Shown here piece after piece: positions 17,371 to 27,037 of a DNA stretch of 55,534 nt. The stretch comes from an uncultured Verrucomicrobiales bacterium. GTDB taxonomy: Bacteria > Verrucomicrobiota > Verrucomicrobiia > Verrucomicrobiales > Akkermansiaceae. A program made the translations under genes and the position numbers. A model generated the notes under the pieces. The model was not told where the DNA came from and made no database searches. It saw only the letters and a list, made by a program, of their open reading frames with translations. How positions within the stretch are numbered: the first letter of the stretch is position 1; every line of letters starts with the position of its first letter. Location: assembly GCA_949373085.1 (NCBI GenBank), contig CASICJ010000036.1:1-55534 (forward strand). Direction: 5' to 3'.

Positions 17371-18678
17371 ATGTTTGTCCGAGCCCTTGTTTTTTTCTTT
17401 CTAGTTGTTCCCGGCCAAGCTGAATGGCCCGCGTTCCGCGGCCCCACCAACGACGGCCACTACCCACCAGCTGCAGACGGCAAGATTTATGGATTTCCCA
17501 CCGAGTGGAGCGAGGAAAAGAATATCATCTGGAAGACCCCCGTCACCGGCCGAGCATGGTCCACCCCTGTCATCATGGACAATGAGGTCTGGGTCACTAA
17601 CGCGACTCCTGATGGCAAAAAGATGTATGCTGTCTGCCTCGACAAGGCGACCGGAAAGAAAACCCACGACATTCTCCTCTTCGAAAACGAGAACCCGGAG
17701 CCGCTCAGCAACCACGTTAATGGCTATGGATCCTGCTCACCCGCCATTGATTCAGAGCATGTTTACATCCACTTCGGTAGCTACGGAACTACCGCCCTCG
17801 ATCGGAAAACTGGCAAAGCAGTCTGGGAACGCCGTGATCTTCCCTGTCAGCACTTCCGTGGTCCCGGCTCATCCGTCGTTCTTCACAAAAATCTCGTTAT
17901 CCTCACCATGGACGGGGTTGACGTCCAATATCTGGTCGCACTTGACCGGAAGACCGGGAAAAACGTGTGGAGAACCGAACGTAATACCGACTTCGGCGAC
18001 GTGGAAGCAGATGGCAAGATTCGGGGTGGTGGAGATTTCCGAAAAGCTTACTCCACTCCAAACTTCGTCACCCTGAACGGAGTCAGGCAGCTCGTCTCGC
18101 CTGGGGCAAAGGCCTGCTACTCATACGATGCCGATACTGGTAAAGAGCTCTGGAAGATTCTTTACAAAGGCTTCTCCAATGCTGCTGCTCCCGTCTTTAT
18201 CGGCAACGATATGGCACTCATCAACACTGGCCTCGGTAAACCTCACCTCCTCGGAGTCAGATTAGATGCCAAGACTCAAGGTGACATCACCAAAAGCCAT
18301 ATCGAATGGGATATCTTCAAACGTATTCCTGGTCGCTGCTCACCCGTAGTTATCGGTAGCAATGCCTACTTCACCTCCGAATCCGGCATCCTCAGCGTCC
18401 TCAACTCTGAGAAAGGAAAAATTGAAAAATACAAAGCTCTCAAAACCGCATTCTCAGCTTCCGGGGTTTATGCTGACAAGCACCTCTACTTCGCTGACGA
18501 GAAAGGAAAAACCTTCGTCGTTAAACCCGGCCCAGAACTGGAAATCGTTGCGACAAATCAACTCGACGACGGCTGTATGGCCTCGCCGGCTCTCAATGAA
18601 AAAGCCATTTACTTGCGTACTAAATCGCACGTTTATCGGATCGAGAAAAAAAATGATTCCACAGGGAAAGTTCAGTGA
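17371..18678 (+). CDS. secreted PQQ-like (BamB-type) beta-propeller protein
   Basis: 435 residues; N-terminus MFVRALVFFFLVVPGQAEW is a signal peptide followed by PAFRGPTNDGHYP, the typical opening of planctomycete/verrucomicrobial PQQ-like proteins. Repeats of the form AVCLDKATGKK, TALDRKTGKAVWERR, VALDRKTGKNVWRTE and YDADTGKELWKIL mark the blades of an eight-bladed propeller with Trp-docking motifs. Such proteins may be scaffolds or quinone-dependent dehydrogenases; I see no residue set proving cofactor binding. It lies between divergent DUF1080 and a sulfatase on the same strand. Confidence 0.85.
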   Translation: MFVRALVFFFLVVPGQAEWPAFRGPTNDGHYPPAADGKIYGFPTEWSEEKNIIWKTPVTGRAWSTPVIMDNEVWVTNATPDGKKMYAVCLDKATGKKTHDILLFENENPEPLSNHVNGYGSCSPAIDSEHVYIHFGSYGTTALDRKTGKAVWERRDLPCQHFRGPGSSVVLHKNLVILTMDGVDVQYLVALDRKTGKNVWRTERNTDFGDVEADGKIRGGGDFRKAYSTPNFVTLNGVRQLVSPGAKACYSYDADTGKELWKILYKGFSNAAAPVFIGNDMALINTGLGKPHLLGVRLDAKTQGDITKSHIEWDIFKRIPGRCSPVVIGSNAYFTSESGILSVLNSEKGKIEKYKALKTAFSASGVYADKHLYFADEKGKTFVVKPGPELEIVATNQLDDGCMASPALNEKAIYLRTKSHVYRIEKKNDSTGKVQ

Positions 18679-18816
18679 CCTCCCACGCGGCATTACGATT
18701 GAGTAATCCCAATCACAACTACTGGATTACATTCTGCATTCTGGAACCGTTAGTCTTATAATCATCGAGATTGATTTGACCTTGCTCTGACATCCGGCTC
18801 CGACAACCTTAAGCGT

Positions 18817-20358
18817 ATGCAGAATCTACTCTCAGTCTTTTTTGCTTTGCCCCTCCTTGCGGCAGACAAACCCAACATCCTTTTCATCCTCGCGGATGAT
18901 CTAGGGATCAAGGACCTCTCCTGCGAAGGCTCTGCCTTCTACGAGACGCCTCATATTGACTCTATTGCCGTCAGCGGTATGCGCTTTACCAACGGCTACT
19001 CCACCTGCCAAGTCTGCTCCCCCTCTCGTGCCTCCATTATGAGTGGACAATACCCTGCCCGAATTGGCATCACCGACTGGATTGGCGCCGCCACCGGAAT
19101 GAAATGGAAGCGCAACGACAAAGTCCTCCCACCCGAAAACGGATCACAACTTCCAGCAAAAATCACGACCGTCTCAGAGGCGCTGAGGTCGGGTGGTTAT
19201 CGAACTTTCTTTGCCGGAAAATGGCATATCGGCGGCGAAGGATCCGGCCCCGAAGACCATGGATTTGAAGTAAACAAAGGAGGATATTACTCAGGATCAC
19301 CACGCGGTGGCTATTTTGCTCCCTTCAATAATCCAAAACTCAAAGACGGCCCTAATGGCGAAGCTCTTCCTATCCGCCTCGCCACGGAAACCAACAACTT
19401 CATTAGCGAAACGAATTCCAAAAAACCTTTCTTCGCTTTCCTGTCTTTCTACTCCGTTCACGGCCCAATCCAAACGTCGCCCGACCTCTGGGAGAAGTAT
19501 CGTAAAAAAGCTAGTGCAACCGGCCTTTCCAACGAAAGATTCAAAAACGATCGCACCCTTCCCGTCCGTCAGGTGCAAGACTGTCCAATCTACGGAGGAA
19601 TGATGGAGTCTATGGATAATGCCATCGGCCTCGTCATGAACAAGCTCAAGGAACTTAAGCTCGATAAAAATACCATTGTGATTTTCACCTCAGATAATGG
19701 TGGTGTTTCCTCAGGCGATGCTTTCGCAACATCCTGCCTTCCCCTGCGTGGCGGAAAAGGGCGCCAATGGGAAGGTGGGATCCGTCAACCCTTCTACATC
19801 GTTGCACCTGGAGTCACCAAGCCCGGATCAACTTCCAGCCAATTTGCAACCGGCACTGACTTCTACCCCACTCTCCTTGAACTCGCTGGACTCAAAAAGC
19901 TTCCGGCTCACCACATCGATGGCATCTCACTTGTCCCCGCACTCAGAGGAGAATTTTCGGAACGCGTTCTCTATTGGCACTACCCGCACTATGGCAATCA
20001 AGGCGGCGAACCGTCTAGCATCATTCGCGATGGCGACCACAAGCTCATTCGCTACTACGAAGACGGCCATGAGGAACTCTACAACGTCAAGGAAGACATC
20101 AGCGAAGCTAATGACCTCGCTGCAATACACCCGGACCTCGTTAAGAAGCTTTCGGCTAAGCTCACCACTCACCTCACCGAAGTCGGGGCTAAAATCCCCA
20201 AGCCTGATCCCCGCTTCAACGCGGAGAAAAAAGCTCAGCAAATTAAAGAACTCCACACCAAAAAGAAAATTCAACTTGAAAAGCAGCACGCCAATTTCCT
20301 GAAACCTGGCTACCAACCCAATAAGACTTGGTGGGGTTCAGTTCAAACTAAAGACTAA
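18817..20358 (+). CDS. type I sulfatase, secreted (second of three)
   Basis: 513 residues, signal peptide MQNLLSVFFALPLLAAD. Metal ligands are in ILADDLGIKDLSCEG, the formylglycine motif is Cys67 in QVCSPSRASIMSG, and later blocks are FFAGKWHIGGEG, VIFTSDNGG and HHIDGISLVPALRG. The C-terminal 50 residues are Lys-rich and helical (DPRFNAEKKAQQIKEL and after), longer than the average. It acts on sulfate esters of carbohydrates outside the cytoplasm. It is 139 bp after the PQQ-like gene and may be co-transcribed with it. Confidence 0.93.
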   Translation: MQNLLSVFFALPLLAADKPNILFILADDLGIKDLSCEGSAFYETPHIDSIAVSGMRFTNGYSTCQVCSPSRASIMSGQYPARIGITDWIGAATGMKWKRNDKVLPPENGSQLPAKITTVSEALRSGGYRTFFAGKWHIGGEGSGPEDHGFEVNKGGYYSGSPRGGYFAPFNNPKLKDGPNGEALPIRLATETNNFISETNSKKPFFAFLSFYSVHGPIQTSPDLWEKYRKKASATGLSNERFKNDRTLPVRQVQDCPIYGGMMESMDNAIGLVMNKLKELKLDKNTIVIFTSDNGGVSSGDAFATSCLPLRGGKGRQWEGGIRQPFYIVAPGVTKPGSTSSQFATGTDFYPTLLELAGLKKLPAHHIDGISLVPALRGEFSERVLYWHYPHYGNQGGEPSSIIRDGDHKLIRYYEDGHEELYNVKEDISEANDLAAIHPDLVKKLSAKLTTHLTEVGAKIPKPDPRFNAEKKAQQIKELHTKKKIQLEKQHANFLKPGYQPNKTWWGSVQTKD

Positions 20359-20416
20359 TACGAGCGTTCACGGCAGCGACAGACTCGGCAAAAGAATCCG
20401 TGAAAATTTAAATCTG

Positions 20417-20435
20417 CTCATAACAGAATTATGAG
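20417..20435. promoter_or_regulatory. perfect inverted repeat upstream of selO
   Basis: CTCATAA-CAGAA-TTATGAG, a 7-bp perfect inverted repeat with a 5-nt loop, lies 66 bp before the selO start and 59 bp after the sulfatase stop. No T-run follows, so an operator or RNA hairpin is more likely than an intrinsic terminator. Confidence 0.35.
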
Positions 20436-20500
20436 TCACTCACCAAAACCCGTGTTTTTCAGAGATAGCGGTTCAGTCATTTCACGATAGAATCACTCTA

Positions 20501-21898
20501 ATGAAGCTCAACTTCCAAAACACCTTTGCCCGGCTACCCAAGGGCTTCTTTGAAAAAACTGAACCCACTCCGGTCATTCAGCCCTCCATTATCGCGGTGA
20601 ACGATAAGCTAGCCAAAGAGCTTGGAATTGATCCCAATTTTCTCAGGAGCGACGAAGGACTAGCCATTCTTGCTGGCAACTCGATTCCTGAGGGAGCCGA
20701 ACCTCTTGCCATGGCTTATGCCGGTCACCAATTCGGAGGATTCTCTCCGCAACTCGGTGACGGCCGAGCCATTCTGATTGGAGAAATCGGGGGGAAGGAT
20801 ATCCAACTGAAAGGTGCTGGCCCCACCCCTTTTTCCCGTCGTGGCGATGGCCGGTCCGCTCTTGGACCTGTCCTTCGAGAATATCTCGTCTCGGAAGCGA
20901 TGCATGCATTGGGTATCCCCACAACCCGCGCTCTCGCCGCAGTTCTGAGCGGAGAATTAGTCCTTCGCGAAAAGCCTGAAAAAGGGGGGGTTTTCACCAG
21001 AGTTGCCAGCTCCCACCTTCGAATCGGAACCGCGCAATATTTTGCCGCCCGAGACGACACCGAAAGCCTCAAAGCGCTCGTAGAGTATGCCATCCAGCGC
21101 CACAATCTTCAAGCATCGACCGCGTTCGAACTCTTCCAAGATGTCATCCGTAAACAAGCCCAACTTGTCGCTCAGTGGATGGGACTCGGTTTTATTCATG
21201 GAGTTATGAATACCGACAATATGAGCCTATCCGGCGAAACAATCGACTACGGCCCCTGCGCCTTCATGGACCAATTTAATCCCACGCAAAAATTTAGCTA
21301 CATCGACCAAAATGGTCGCTACGCTTATTCGAACCAACCCGGTATCGCCCAATGGAATTTAACCCGCTTCGCCGAGGCCCTCCTCCCACTCTTCAATAAG
21401 GATCAGGAAAAAGCAGTCCAAATGGCAAAAGGTGAACTGGAAAAGTTTCCCAACCTTTTTGATGAATCTCACCTTGAAATCTTCTCAAAAAAGATCGGAC
21501 TTCCCCAAAACCAAGATCCCGAACTCATTCAGGCCCTGCTTGACCTTATGGCTTCGCAGAAAACCGACTTCACTCTTACCTTTCGCAGTCTTAGCAACAG
21601 CCCCGATTCCTTCCTCTCAAATTTTGAAGACAAAGAACCAGCCCAAGATTGGCTGGCAAGATGGAATGCTGCAGGAATACCAGACACCTCTCTCATGAAG
21701 GTCATGAACCCAGCTTATATCCCCCGCAACCATCGGATCGAAGAAGTAATCGAAGCCGCCCAGCAAGACAACTTCGCTCCTTTCCATGAGCTACATAAGG
21801 CGCTTCAGAATCCTTACAACGAACAGGAAGGCTTCGAAAAACTGCAGCAACCTCCAACACCAGAGGAGATTGTCTGTAATACTTTCTGCGGGACTTGA
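20501..21898 (+). CDS. selO: protein adenylyltransferase SelO (YdiU family)
   Basis: 465 residues. SelO is a pseudokinase-fold enzyme that transfers AMP from ATP to protein hydroxyls and links to redox stress. Motifs: AYAGHQFGGFSPQLGDGRAI, DIQLKGAGPTPFSRRGDGRS (ATP-binding Lys/Arg), FTRVASSHLRIGTAQYF, and GFIHGVMNTDNMSLSGETID leading into DYGPCAFMD (metal-binding Asn/Asp). The C-terminus is CNTFCGT; eukaryotic SelO has selenocysteine near this end, but here the codon is an ordinary Cys. Length is normal. It stands alone between two sulfatases. Confidence 0.93.
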   Translation: MKLNFQNTFARLPKGFFEKTEPTPVIQPSIIAVNDKLAKELGIDPNFLRSDEGLAILAGNSIPEGAEPLAMAYAGHQFGGFSPQLGDGRAILIGEIGGKDIQLKGAGPTPFSRRGDGRSALGPVLREYLVSEAMHALGIPTTRALAAVLSGELVLREKPEKGGVFTRVASSHLRIGTAQYFAARDDTESLKALVEYAIQRHNLQASTAFELFQDVIRKQAQLVAQWMGLGFIHGVMNTDNMSLSGETIDYGPCAFMDQFNPTQKFSYIDQNGRYAYSNQPGIAQWNLTRFAEALLPLFNKDQEKAVQMAKGELEKFPNLFDESHLEIFSKKIGLPQNQDPELIQALLDLMASQKTDFTLTFRSLSNSPDSFLSNFEDKEPAQDWLARWNAAGIPDTSLMKVMNPAYIPRNHRIEEVIEAAQQDNFAPFHELHKALQNPYNEQEGFEKLQQPPTPEEIVCNTFCGT

Positions 21899-22055
21899 AG
21901 AGAATTGAAATCAAACCCGAGAACCGCAAGCAGTCTGGCCGAAAGCTTTACGAAATTTTGAGGAACATATCACATAAAGTAATTTCAAATTATCTCACTC
22001 CCTAAGACCAAGGAATAACTCGACGAAGGGCCTCTCATTGGAAAAGCTCCTCTTC

Positions 22056-23465
22056 ATGAAGAGAGTTTTTCTTTTGATCCTACTTTCATCCGCACTTTCA
22101 AAGGCGCTAGATAAGCCGAACGTGATCTACATCCTCGCCGATGACCTTGGCTTGGGTGATCTTTCCATCTACGGACAGAAGAAATTCAGGACCCCTAATA
22201 TTGATAGGATTGGCAACGAGGGTCTAAAGTTTACAGCCCACTATTCCGGCAATACTGTTTGTAGCCCTTCGCGCGCGGTTCTCATGACTGGCCAGCAACC
22301 CGGAACAGTTTACCTCCGCGGCAATGTCACTGAAAATAAAGTTGCGCCTCTTGACCCGAAGCAGACCGTCCTTCCCGAAATCTTTAAAGCCGCCGGCTAC
22401 ACTACCGGCGCCTACGGAAAGTGGGGACTCGGACATACCCATGTCGAAGGAAACGCCAATCCCCTCACCCACGGTTTCGATGAATTCGTAGGCTGGAAAA
22501 GCCAGACGATTGCTCACACCTACTACCCCACTACTTACGTTCACAACGGGAAAGAGAAGCCGCTCAAAAAGGGGAAATACGTCCACGACATCATCATGAA
22601 CCACGCCATGCAGTTCATGGAGTCGAACGCAAAAAGCAAAACCCCTTTCTTTTGCTATATCCCAACAGCCGTTCCCCACGCTGCCATGCATGCACCCAAA
22701 GAACTCCATTCTAAGTGGCGCAAGAAATACCCGCAGTTTGATAAGATTATTGGAGAATACCGGATCCACGGTGGCGACGGCACCGAAACGGTTCCAGACG
22801 TGATTAATCCCATTGCAGGATTTGGAGCCATGATCGAGAACCTCGATAACCAAATTGGTGATGTCCTAGCGCTCCTCGATCACTATGAAATTGCCGATAA
22901 CACCATCGTCATCTTCGCTTCCGACAACGGTGCACACCGCGAAGGTGGACACGATCCTCGCTTCTGGAATTCCACTGGATCACTTCGTGGCATGAAACGA
23001 GATATGCACGAAGGTGGCATCCGTACTCCTATGCTCGTCCGTTGGCCCTCCATCATCGATCCCGGCCGCACCACTGATCATATCAGTGCCTTCTGGGATA
23101 TCCTCCCCACAATGGCCGAGCTCACCAAACAACCAATACCCCAAAAAATCGATGGCATCTCGTTTCTTCCTCTTCTGAAGGGAAAGAAACAAAAGAAGCA
23201 CGACTTTCTCTACTTCGAGTTCTGCAAAGGTGACAACCAAACCATTTTTTCACAAGCGGTTCGAAAAGGAAATTGGAAAGCCTACCGCCAAGCCAAAAAA
23301 AGCGGAAGTATGTCTCCTGTTGAAATTTATAATCTTACAGATGATCCCTTCGAGAAGAAAGACCTGGCAAGAGACCAACCGGAAATCGTTAAGGAGATGG
23401 TCGCTATCATCAATGAAGCGCACACTCCACTCGCTGGGCAACCCAAAGCCGGAACGGTTAAATGA
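22056..23465 (+). CDS. type I sulfatase, secreted (third of three)
   Basis: 469 residues from ATG 22056 (MKRVFLLILLSSALSKALDK, signal peptide). A TTG at 22038 would add six residues in front and is less likely. Motifs: YILADDLGLGDLSIYG (metal), Cys69 in TVCSPSRAVLMTG (formylglycine site), GAYGKWGLGHTH, TAVPHAAMHAPKE and VIFASDNGAHREGG. The last resembles the arylsulfatase A / N-acetylgalactosamine-6-sulfatase group more than the other two. It ends about 60 bp before the stop of the convergent alpha/beta hydrolase. Confidence 0.93.
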   Translation: MKRVFLLILLSSALSKALDKPNVIYILADDLGLGDLSIYGQKKFRTPNIDRIGNEGLKFTAHYSGNTVCSPSRAVLMTGQQPGTVYLRGNVTENKVAPLDPKQTVLPEIFKAAGYTTGAYGKWGLGHTHVEGNANPLTHGFDEFVGWKSQTIAHTYYPTTYVHNGKEKPLKKGKYVHDIIMNHAMQFMESNAKSKTPFFCYIPTAVPHAAMHAPKELHSKWRKKYPQFDKIIGEYRIHGGDGTETVPDVINPIAGFGAMIENLDNQIGDVLALLDHYEIADNTIVIFASDNGAHREGGHDPRFWNSTGSLRGMKRDMHEGGIRTPMLVRWPSIIDPGRTTDHISAFWDILPTMAELTKQPIPQKIDGISFLPLLKGKKQKKHDFLYFEFCKGDNQTIFSQAVRKGNWKAYRQAKKSGSMSPVEIYNLTDDPFEKKDLARDQPEIVKEMVAIINEAHTPLAGQPKAGTVK

Positions 23466-23524
23466 GGATTTACAAGGAATAGAAAACCCATCTGACATCT
23501 TTCAAATTTTCACGTCTGCACGTT

Positions 23525-25159
23525 CTAAAAAAAGCCATATTTTTCCATCCAATCTAAAACTTTATTGCGCTGAGCACTCGGCGTTAAAAGCCACCGGTCT
23601 GTGTGAGGATGAACCCTTGTTTCTGTGGGGTAGGTTCCAAAAATTGCTCTTGTATCAACATCCAAAAAAGAAATATTGCCCGGTGAACCTATCACTTTGC
23701 GGATCTCGCTGGTTCCACCATTTTGACAGATCAAAACTGGCCTTCCATTGATTCTTTTAAATCTTTTGGCAGCAGTCTTCCGATAACCCGAAAGCGGAGC
23801 TCCCCACTTCGTGCCCCGCCATTCAATTACTCCGTCATAATGGTCATGCGTCACGAAGCCCGCCCACAAAGCTGCTATCTCATCATCATGCAAGCCGATA
23901 TAGTTTACGGCAATCGCTCCACGTGAAAACCCACAAAGAATTACGCGATCAGGATCGATTCCATATTCTGCGATAATTCCCGGAACAACCTTTTTGGCGT
24001 AGGCAACTGTTGCGGCTTCATCGCCCCACCAGTTAAGCTGATTCGCCTGACCTTTCACGTCCACAAATGGTAGATTTAGCCAAACCGCCTCACCGCTACT
24101 TAAGCCATACCCCAAAACTGAATCTTCAATCCGCCCACTGGAGCCAAGCGAAGGCGCCCGATTACCAGAATATTCTACGATCAATGGGTAGCTCTCCTTC
24201 TTTTCTCTCCAATCCGGATTCCAGTTCTCTGGAAGATAAAGGGTATGGTGGACGTTTGTTCCCGCATAGTCAGGAGCAGTGATTAGAACGCGCTTTCCCG
24301 AAACTGGATGCCCTGCAACCACCTTTGATTTACTGAGAGTTCGGTGACGTCGAACCTGAGCTGGAAAATCTTCTTCATACCGTTTGATGAGCGTGGAAGT
24401 ATCATTGGCCATTACATAAATGGCACCCCGGATTACCTTATCTTCACCCGCCTCCAAACCACCGATCCGAAAGTCTGAATGCAAACAACGAATCACGCCT
24501 TGAAAAAGCTCCTGATAAGGATCCCAAGCCGTGGCCATCAACCATTTTTTATCAGCGGAAATACAGCCAATCAATCCATTTGAAGGTCGATCCATTGAAA
24601 GCGGACGCGGGTTAACATCCGTTTTCGGAATATGACAAGGACACCAAACTTGGCCTGGCACGTAACGCGCGCTTGTCGCCCAGTTATCAGTAGGCATGAA
24701 GGATTTCTTATTGTTGAGAAACACAAATGAGTTCTTTAGGTAAGCATACTTGTTTGCATCCTTGCGGGTCCCCGTAAACTCTCCGACCCGAATACACGGT
24801 TGGCCCCAATGGGCCTCAGATTTCTGATCGGTAGGGTTCTTAGCAATAAGACGAAATGAAACCTTATCTTCATCAGCTTTAATTAGATGATCAATGATCA
24901 CGCCATCAGCTAGTTGGCACCTCAATTTAATTTCAGTTTCAGTCGCAGAAATGAGCTTGGTCTCATGATCGATCACAGTCTCATTCCATTCCCGATCAGT
25001 TGATCCCGAACGGCAGTAGGCCTCTACATACCAAACCTCAAGTGCCCCGCCCGGATTTCGGTTATCGCTGATCGTCAAAAAGTTCTCCTTCCAGCTGATC
25101 GTCAACTTTCCAGAAAGACCACTGCTGAAAAAAAACAGCATGAAAAAAACGATTCGCAT
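23525..25159 (-). CDS. large secreted alpha/beta-hydrolase
   Basis: 544 residues from ATG 25159 (MRIVFFMLFFFSSGLSG, signal peptide). The open frame runs further up to 25420, but it overlaps the next gene and lacks protein sense, so that start is rejected. The N-terminal half (to about residue 280) is a beta-rich region of unknown role. The C-terminal half has a hydrolase fold: YPLIVEYSGNRAPSLGSSG, DPDRVILCGFSRGAIAVNYI with the nucleophile Ser in GFSRG, and HPHTDRWLL, where a His may complete the triad. Possibly a carbohydrate or peptide esterase. Substrate unknown. Confidence 0.7.
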   Translation of the reverse strand: MRIVFFMLFFFSSGLSGKLTISWKENFLTISDNRNPGGALEVWYVEAYCRSGSTDREWNETVIDHETKLISATETEIKLRCQLADGVIIDHLIKADEDKVSFRLIAKNPTDQKSEAHWGQPCIRVGEFTGTRKDANKYAYLKNSFVFLNNKKSFMPTDNWATSARYVPGQVWCPCHIPKTDVNPRPLSMDRPSNGLIGCISADKKWLMATAWDPYQELFQGVIRCLHSDFRIGGLEAGEDKVIRGAIYVMANDTSTLIKRYEEDFPAQVRRHRTLSKSKVVAGHPVSGKRVLITAPDYAGTNVHHTLYLPENWNPDWREKKESYPLIVEYSGNRAPSLGSSGRIEDSVLGYGLSSGEAVWLNLPFVDVKGQANQLNWWGDEAATVAYAKKVVPGIIAEYGIDPDRVILCGFSRGAIAVNYIGLHDDEIAALWAGFVTHDHYDGVIEWRGTKWGAPLSGYRKTAAKRFKRINGRPVLICQNGGTSEIRKVIGSPGNISFLDVDTRAIFGTYPTETRVHPHTDRWLLTPSAQRNKVLDWMEKYGFF

Positions 25160-25329
25160 GACAGGAACTTTAACGGTCGGCCACGACAAAGCGAATGCTT
25201 TTACTTCAGCAGCTCTGCTTGAGGACTTTAATCTATCACAACAGATATCACCAAACTCGTAGGATAAGCTTCCTAGTTCATTTACCAGAAAGCTCAGCTC
25301 TTTGTTAATATCCGAACTTTCCTGAACAA

Positions 25330-25743
25330 CTAACCGTTCCCATGTGATTTTCGAAATCCCCAGGCCACTCCGAGAGGCCCAAACATCACACACGTGATTG
25401 CAATGACCCAATCGTCCCAAATCTTATTAGCAAAGAAAAAGACACCAAACGCACCTGCGATACCCGCGAGCAAGCCTAGCCATTTATTTTTTTGATGCTC
25501 CTTTATCCGCTTCTGAGCCTCATTCGTAGAAACAAACGGCGTATTAAAATCATACCCAGATCCAATCAGCGGTTTAACGCTATTTTCTTTAGAAAGATCT
25601 TTATCAAAATCCACAACATTCATTTTTGGTGGGCCATTGCTCTCTTCGATCCGAAACGTAGCGAAGCCAACAACCTCAACGCACCAAGCCGCAACCAAAA
25701 AGCCGCAAACTCCAATCAGTCGAAAAATGTGAATACCGTCCAT
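25330..25743 (-). CDS. small membrane protein of unknown function
   Basis: 137 residues with three hydrophobic segments: IFRLIGVCGFLVAAWCVEVV near the N-terminus, LGLLAGIAGAFGVFFF in the middle, and WVIAITCVMFGPLGVAWGF near the C-terminus. A soluble loop of about 65 residues (IEESNGPPKMNVVDFDKDLS and after) lies between the first two. I recognise no family. It is 170 bp upstream of the hydrolase start on the same strand, possibly co-transcribed. Confidence 0.65.
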   Translation of the reverse strand: MDGIHIFRLIGVCGFLVAAWCVEVVGFATFRIEESNGPPKMNVVDFDKDLSKENSVKPLIGSGYDFNTPFVSTNEAQKRIKEHQKNKWLGLLAGIAGAFGVFFFANKIWDDWVIAITCVMFGPLGVAWGFRKSHGNG

Positions 25744-25948
25744 CTCCTATCTTGAATTTGTCTCGCATGGATCAACAACCTCTACAAGTAGCGAAGCAAA
25801 AATAGTCGCCATGAAGATTCCTTCTCTCTCCTAATCCAAGATCTTGCCTTTTTGAAATATCCTCCAATCTAGAAACAAAAAAATAATGATGACGGCATAG
25901 ATGTTTATAATCTACACCCCCCTAATCTAACTATTAAGTGATCAACAA

Positions 25949-26920
25949 ATGACAAAATTAACAATCATCTTTTGCAGTCTCTTAGTCCTCTCTCCTGTCA
26001 CTGCCAAAGACCCCATCCGAATTGGCCTGATTGGTCTCGACACCTCCCACGTCACAGCCTTCACGAAGATCATCAATGATGAAACCGCAAAGGACCACGT
26101 AAAGGGAGCCAAAGTAATCGCAGCCTTCAAAGGTGGAAGCCCGGACATCGAATCTAGCATCTCACGAGTCGATGGTTATACCAAAACTCTGGTGAAAAAC
26201 TTTGGGGTAGAAATTTGTCAAACGATTGAAGAACTCTGCGAAAAGGTGGATGCCGTTATGATCGAAAGCGTCGACGGACGGCCCCATCTTTCACAAGCGA
26301 GGCCAGTCATAGCAGCAGGCCTACCCCTCTTTTTAGACAAACCAGTCGCTGGAAGTCTGAGTGATACTTTGAAAATCTACCAACTCGCCAAAAAGGCCGG
26401 GGTCCCCATCTTCTCATCATCTTCACTTAGATACGGGGAAAGCACCCAGGCCGTTCGCAGAGGATCAATTGGAAAAGTGACTTATGCTCGTTGTTCCAGT
26501 CCAGCCAAAATCGAATCTCATCATCCTGATCTTTTTTGGTATGGCGTCCATGGCTGTGAGTCACTCTTCACGGTTATGGGAACTGGATGCCAGTCAGTAA
26601 TTCGCAGGACGACCCCCGAGGGGTTGATCGAGGTCGAGGGCACTTGGGAAGGTGGCCGAACCGGAATCTTCAGAGAAGGGAAAGGCTACTCTGGCATCGC
26701 TCGAAACTCGAAAGGTGAAGAGGTCCTTGTCGGAGCCTATGATGGTTACGCCCCTTTGGTTGCCGAGGTCATCAAATTCTTCAAGACAAAGCGGCCACCC
26801 GTTTCAGCAGCTGAGACCATTGAATTATTCGCTTTCATGGAAGCAGCCGATGAAAGCAAACGCAGGGAAGGCAAACTCGTAACCCTCAACGAAGTTCTCG
26901 CCAAAGCAGCTCAGAAATAA
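25949..26920 (+). CDS. secreted Gfo/Idh/MocA-family oxidoreductase
   Basis: 323 residues. A signal peptide MTKLTIIFCSLLVLSPVTAK precedes a Rossmann domain starting IRIGLIGLDTSHVTAFTKII, with IEELCEKVDAVMIESVDGRP and LFLDKPVAGSLSDTL; the EKP-like motif is represented by DKP. Such proteins oxidise or reduce sugars with NAD(P). Export with a bound cofactor would usually need a Tat signal, but no twin-Arg is visible here. Many exported members of this superphylum are uncharacterised. A DUF1080 gene follows on the same strand; both families occur in 3-keto-sugar degradation. Confidence 0.82.
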   Translation: MTKLTIIFCSLLVLSPVTAKDPIRIGLIGLDTSHVTAFTKIINDETAKDHVKGAKVIAAFKGGSPDIESSISRVDGYTKTLVKNFGVEICQTIEELCEKVDAVMIESVDGRPHLSQARPVIAAGLPLFLDKPVAGSLSDTLKIYQLAKKAGVPIFSSSSLRYGESTQAVRRGSIGKVTYARCSSPAKIESHHPDLFWYGVHGCESLFTVMGTGCQSVIRRTTPEGLIEVEGTWEGGRTGIFREGKGYSGIARNSKGEEVLVGAYDGYAPLVAEVIKFFKTKRPPVSAAETIELFAFMEAADESKRREGKLVTLNEVLAKAAQK

Positions 26921-27037
26921 ACTTATTACCTATCAAAGCTCTTCACGCTAATCCAAAAACTTTTCAGCTTACATTAGCTGGGCATAATTCTCTATTCTAT
27001 TAAGAGATTCTCGATTTATTTCAAAATTCGCACCTCA

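Noticed and set aside
20501..21898. SelO as a selenoprotein or part of the selenium machinery
   Set aside because: Its C-terminus ends CNTFCGT with ordinary Cys codons and a normal stop. SelO is an adenylyltransferase named for its eukaryotic selenocysteine form; it does not make or insert selenocysteine.
25160..25420. 87-residue N-terminal extension of the large alpha/beta hydrolase
   Set aside because: It overlaps the membrane-protein gene at 25330-25743 and precedes a proper signal peptide at 25159.
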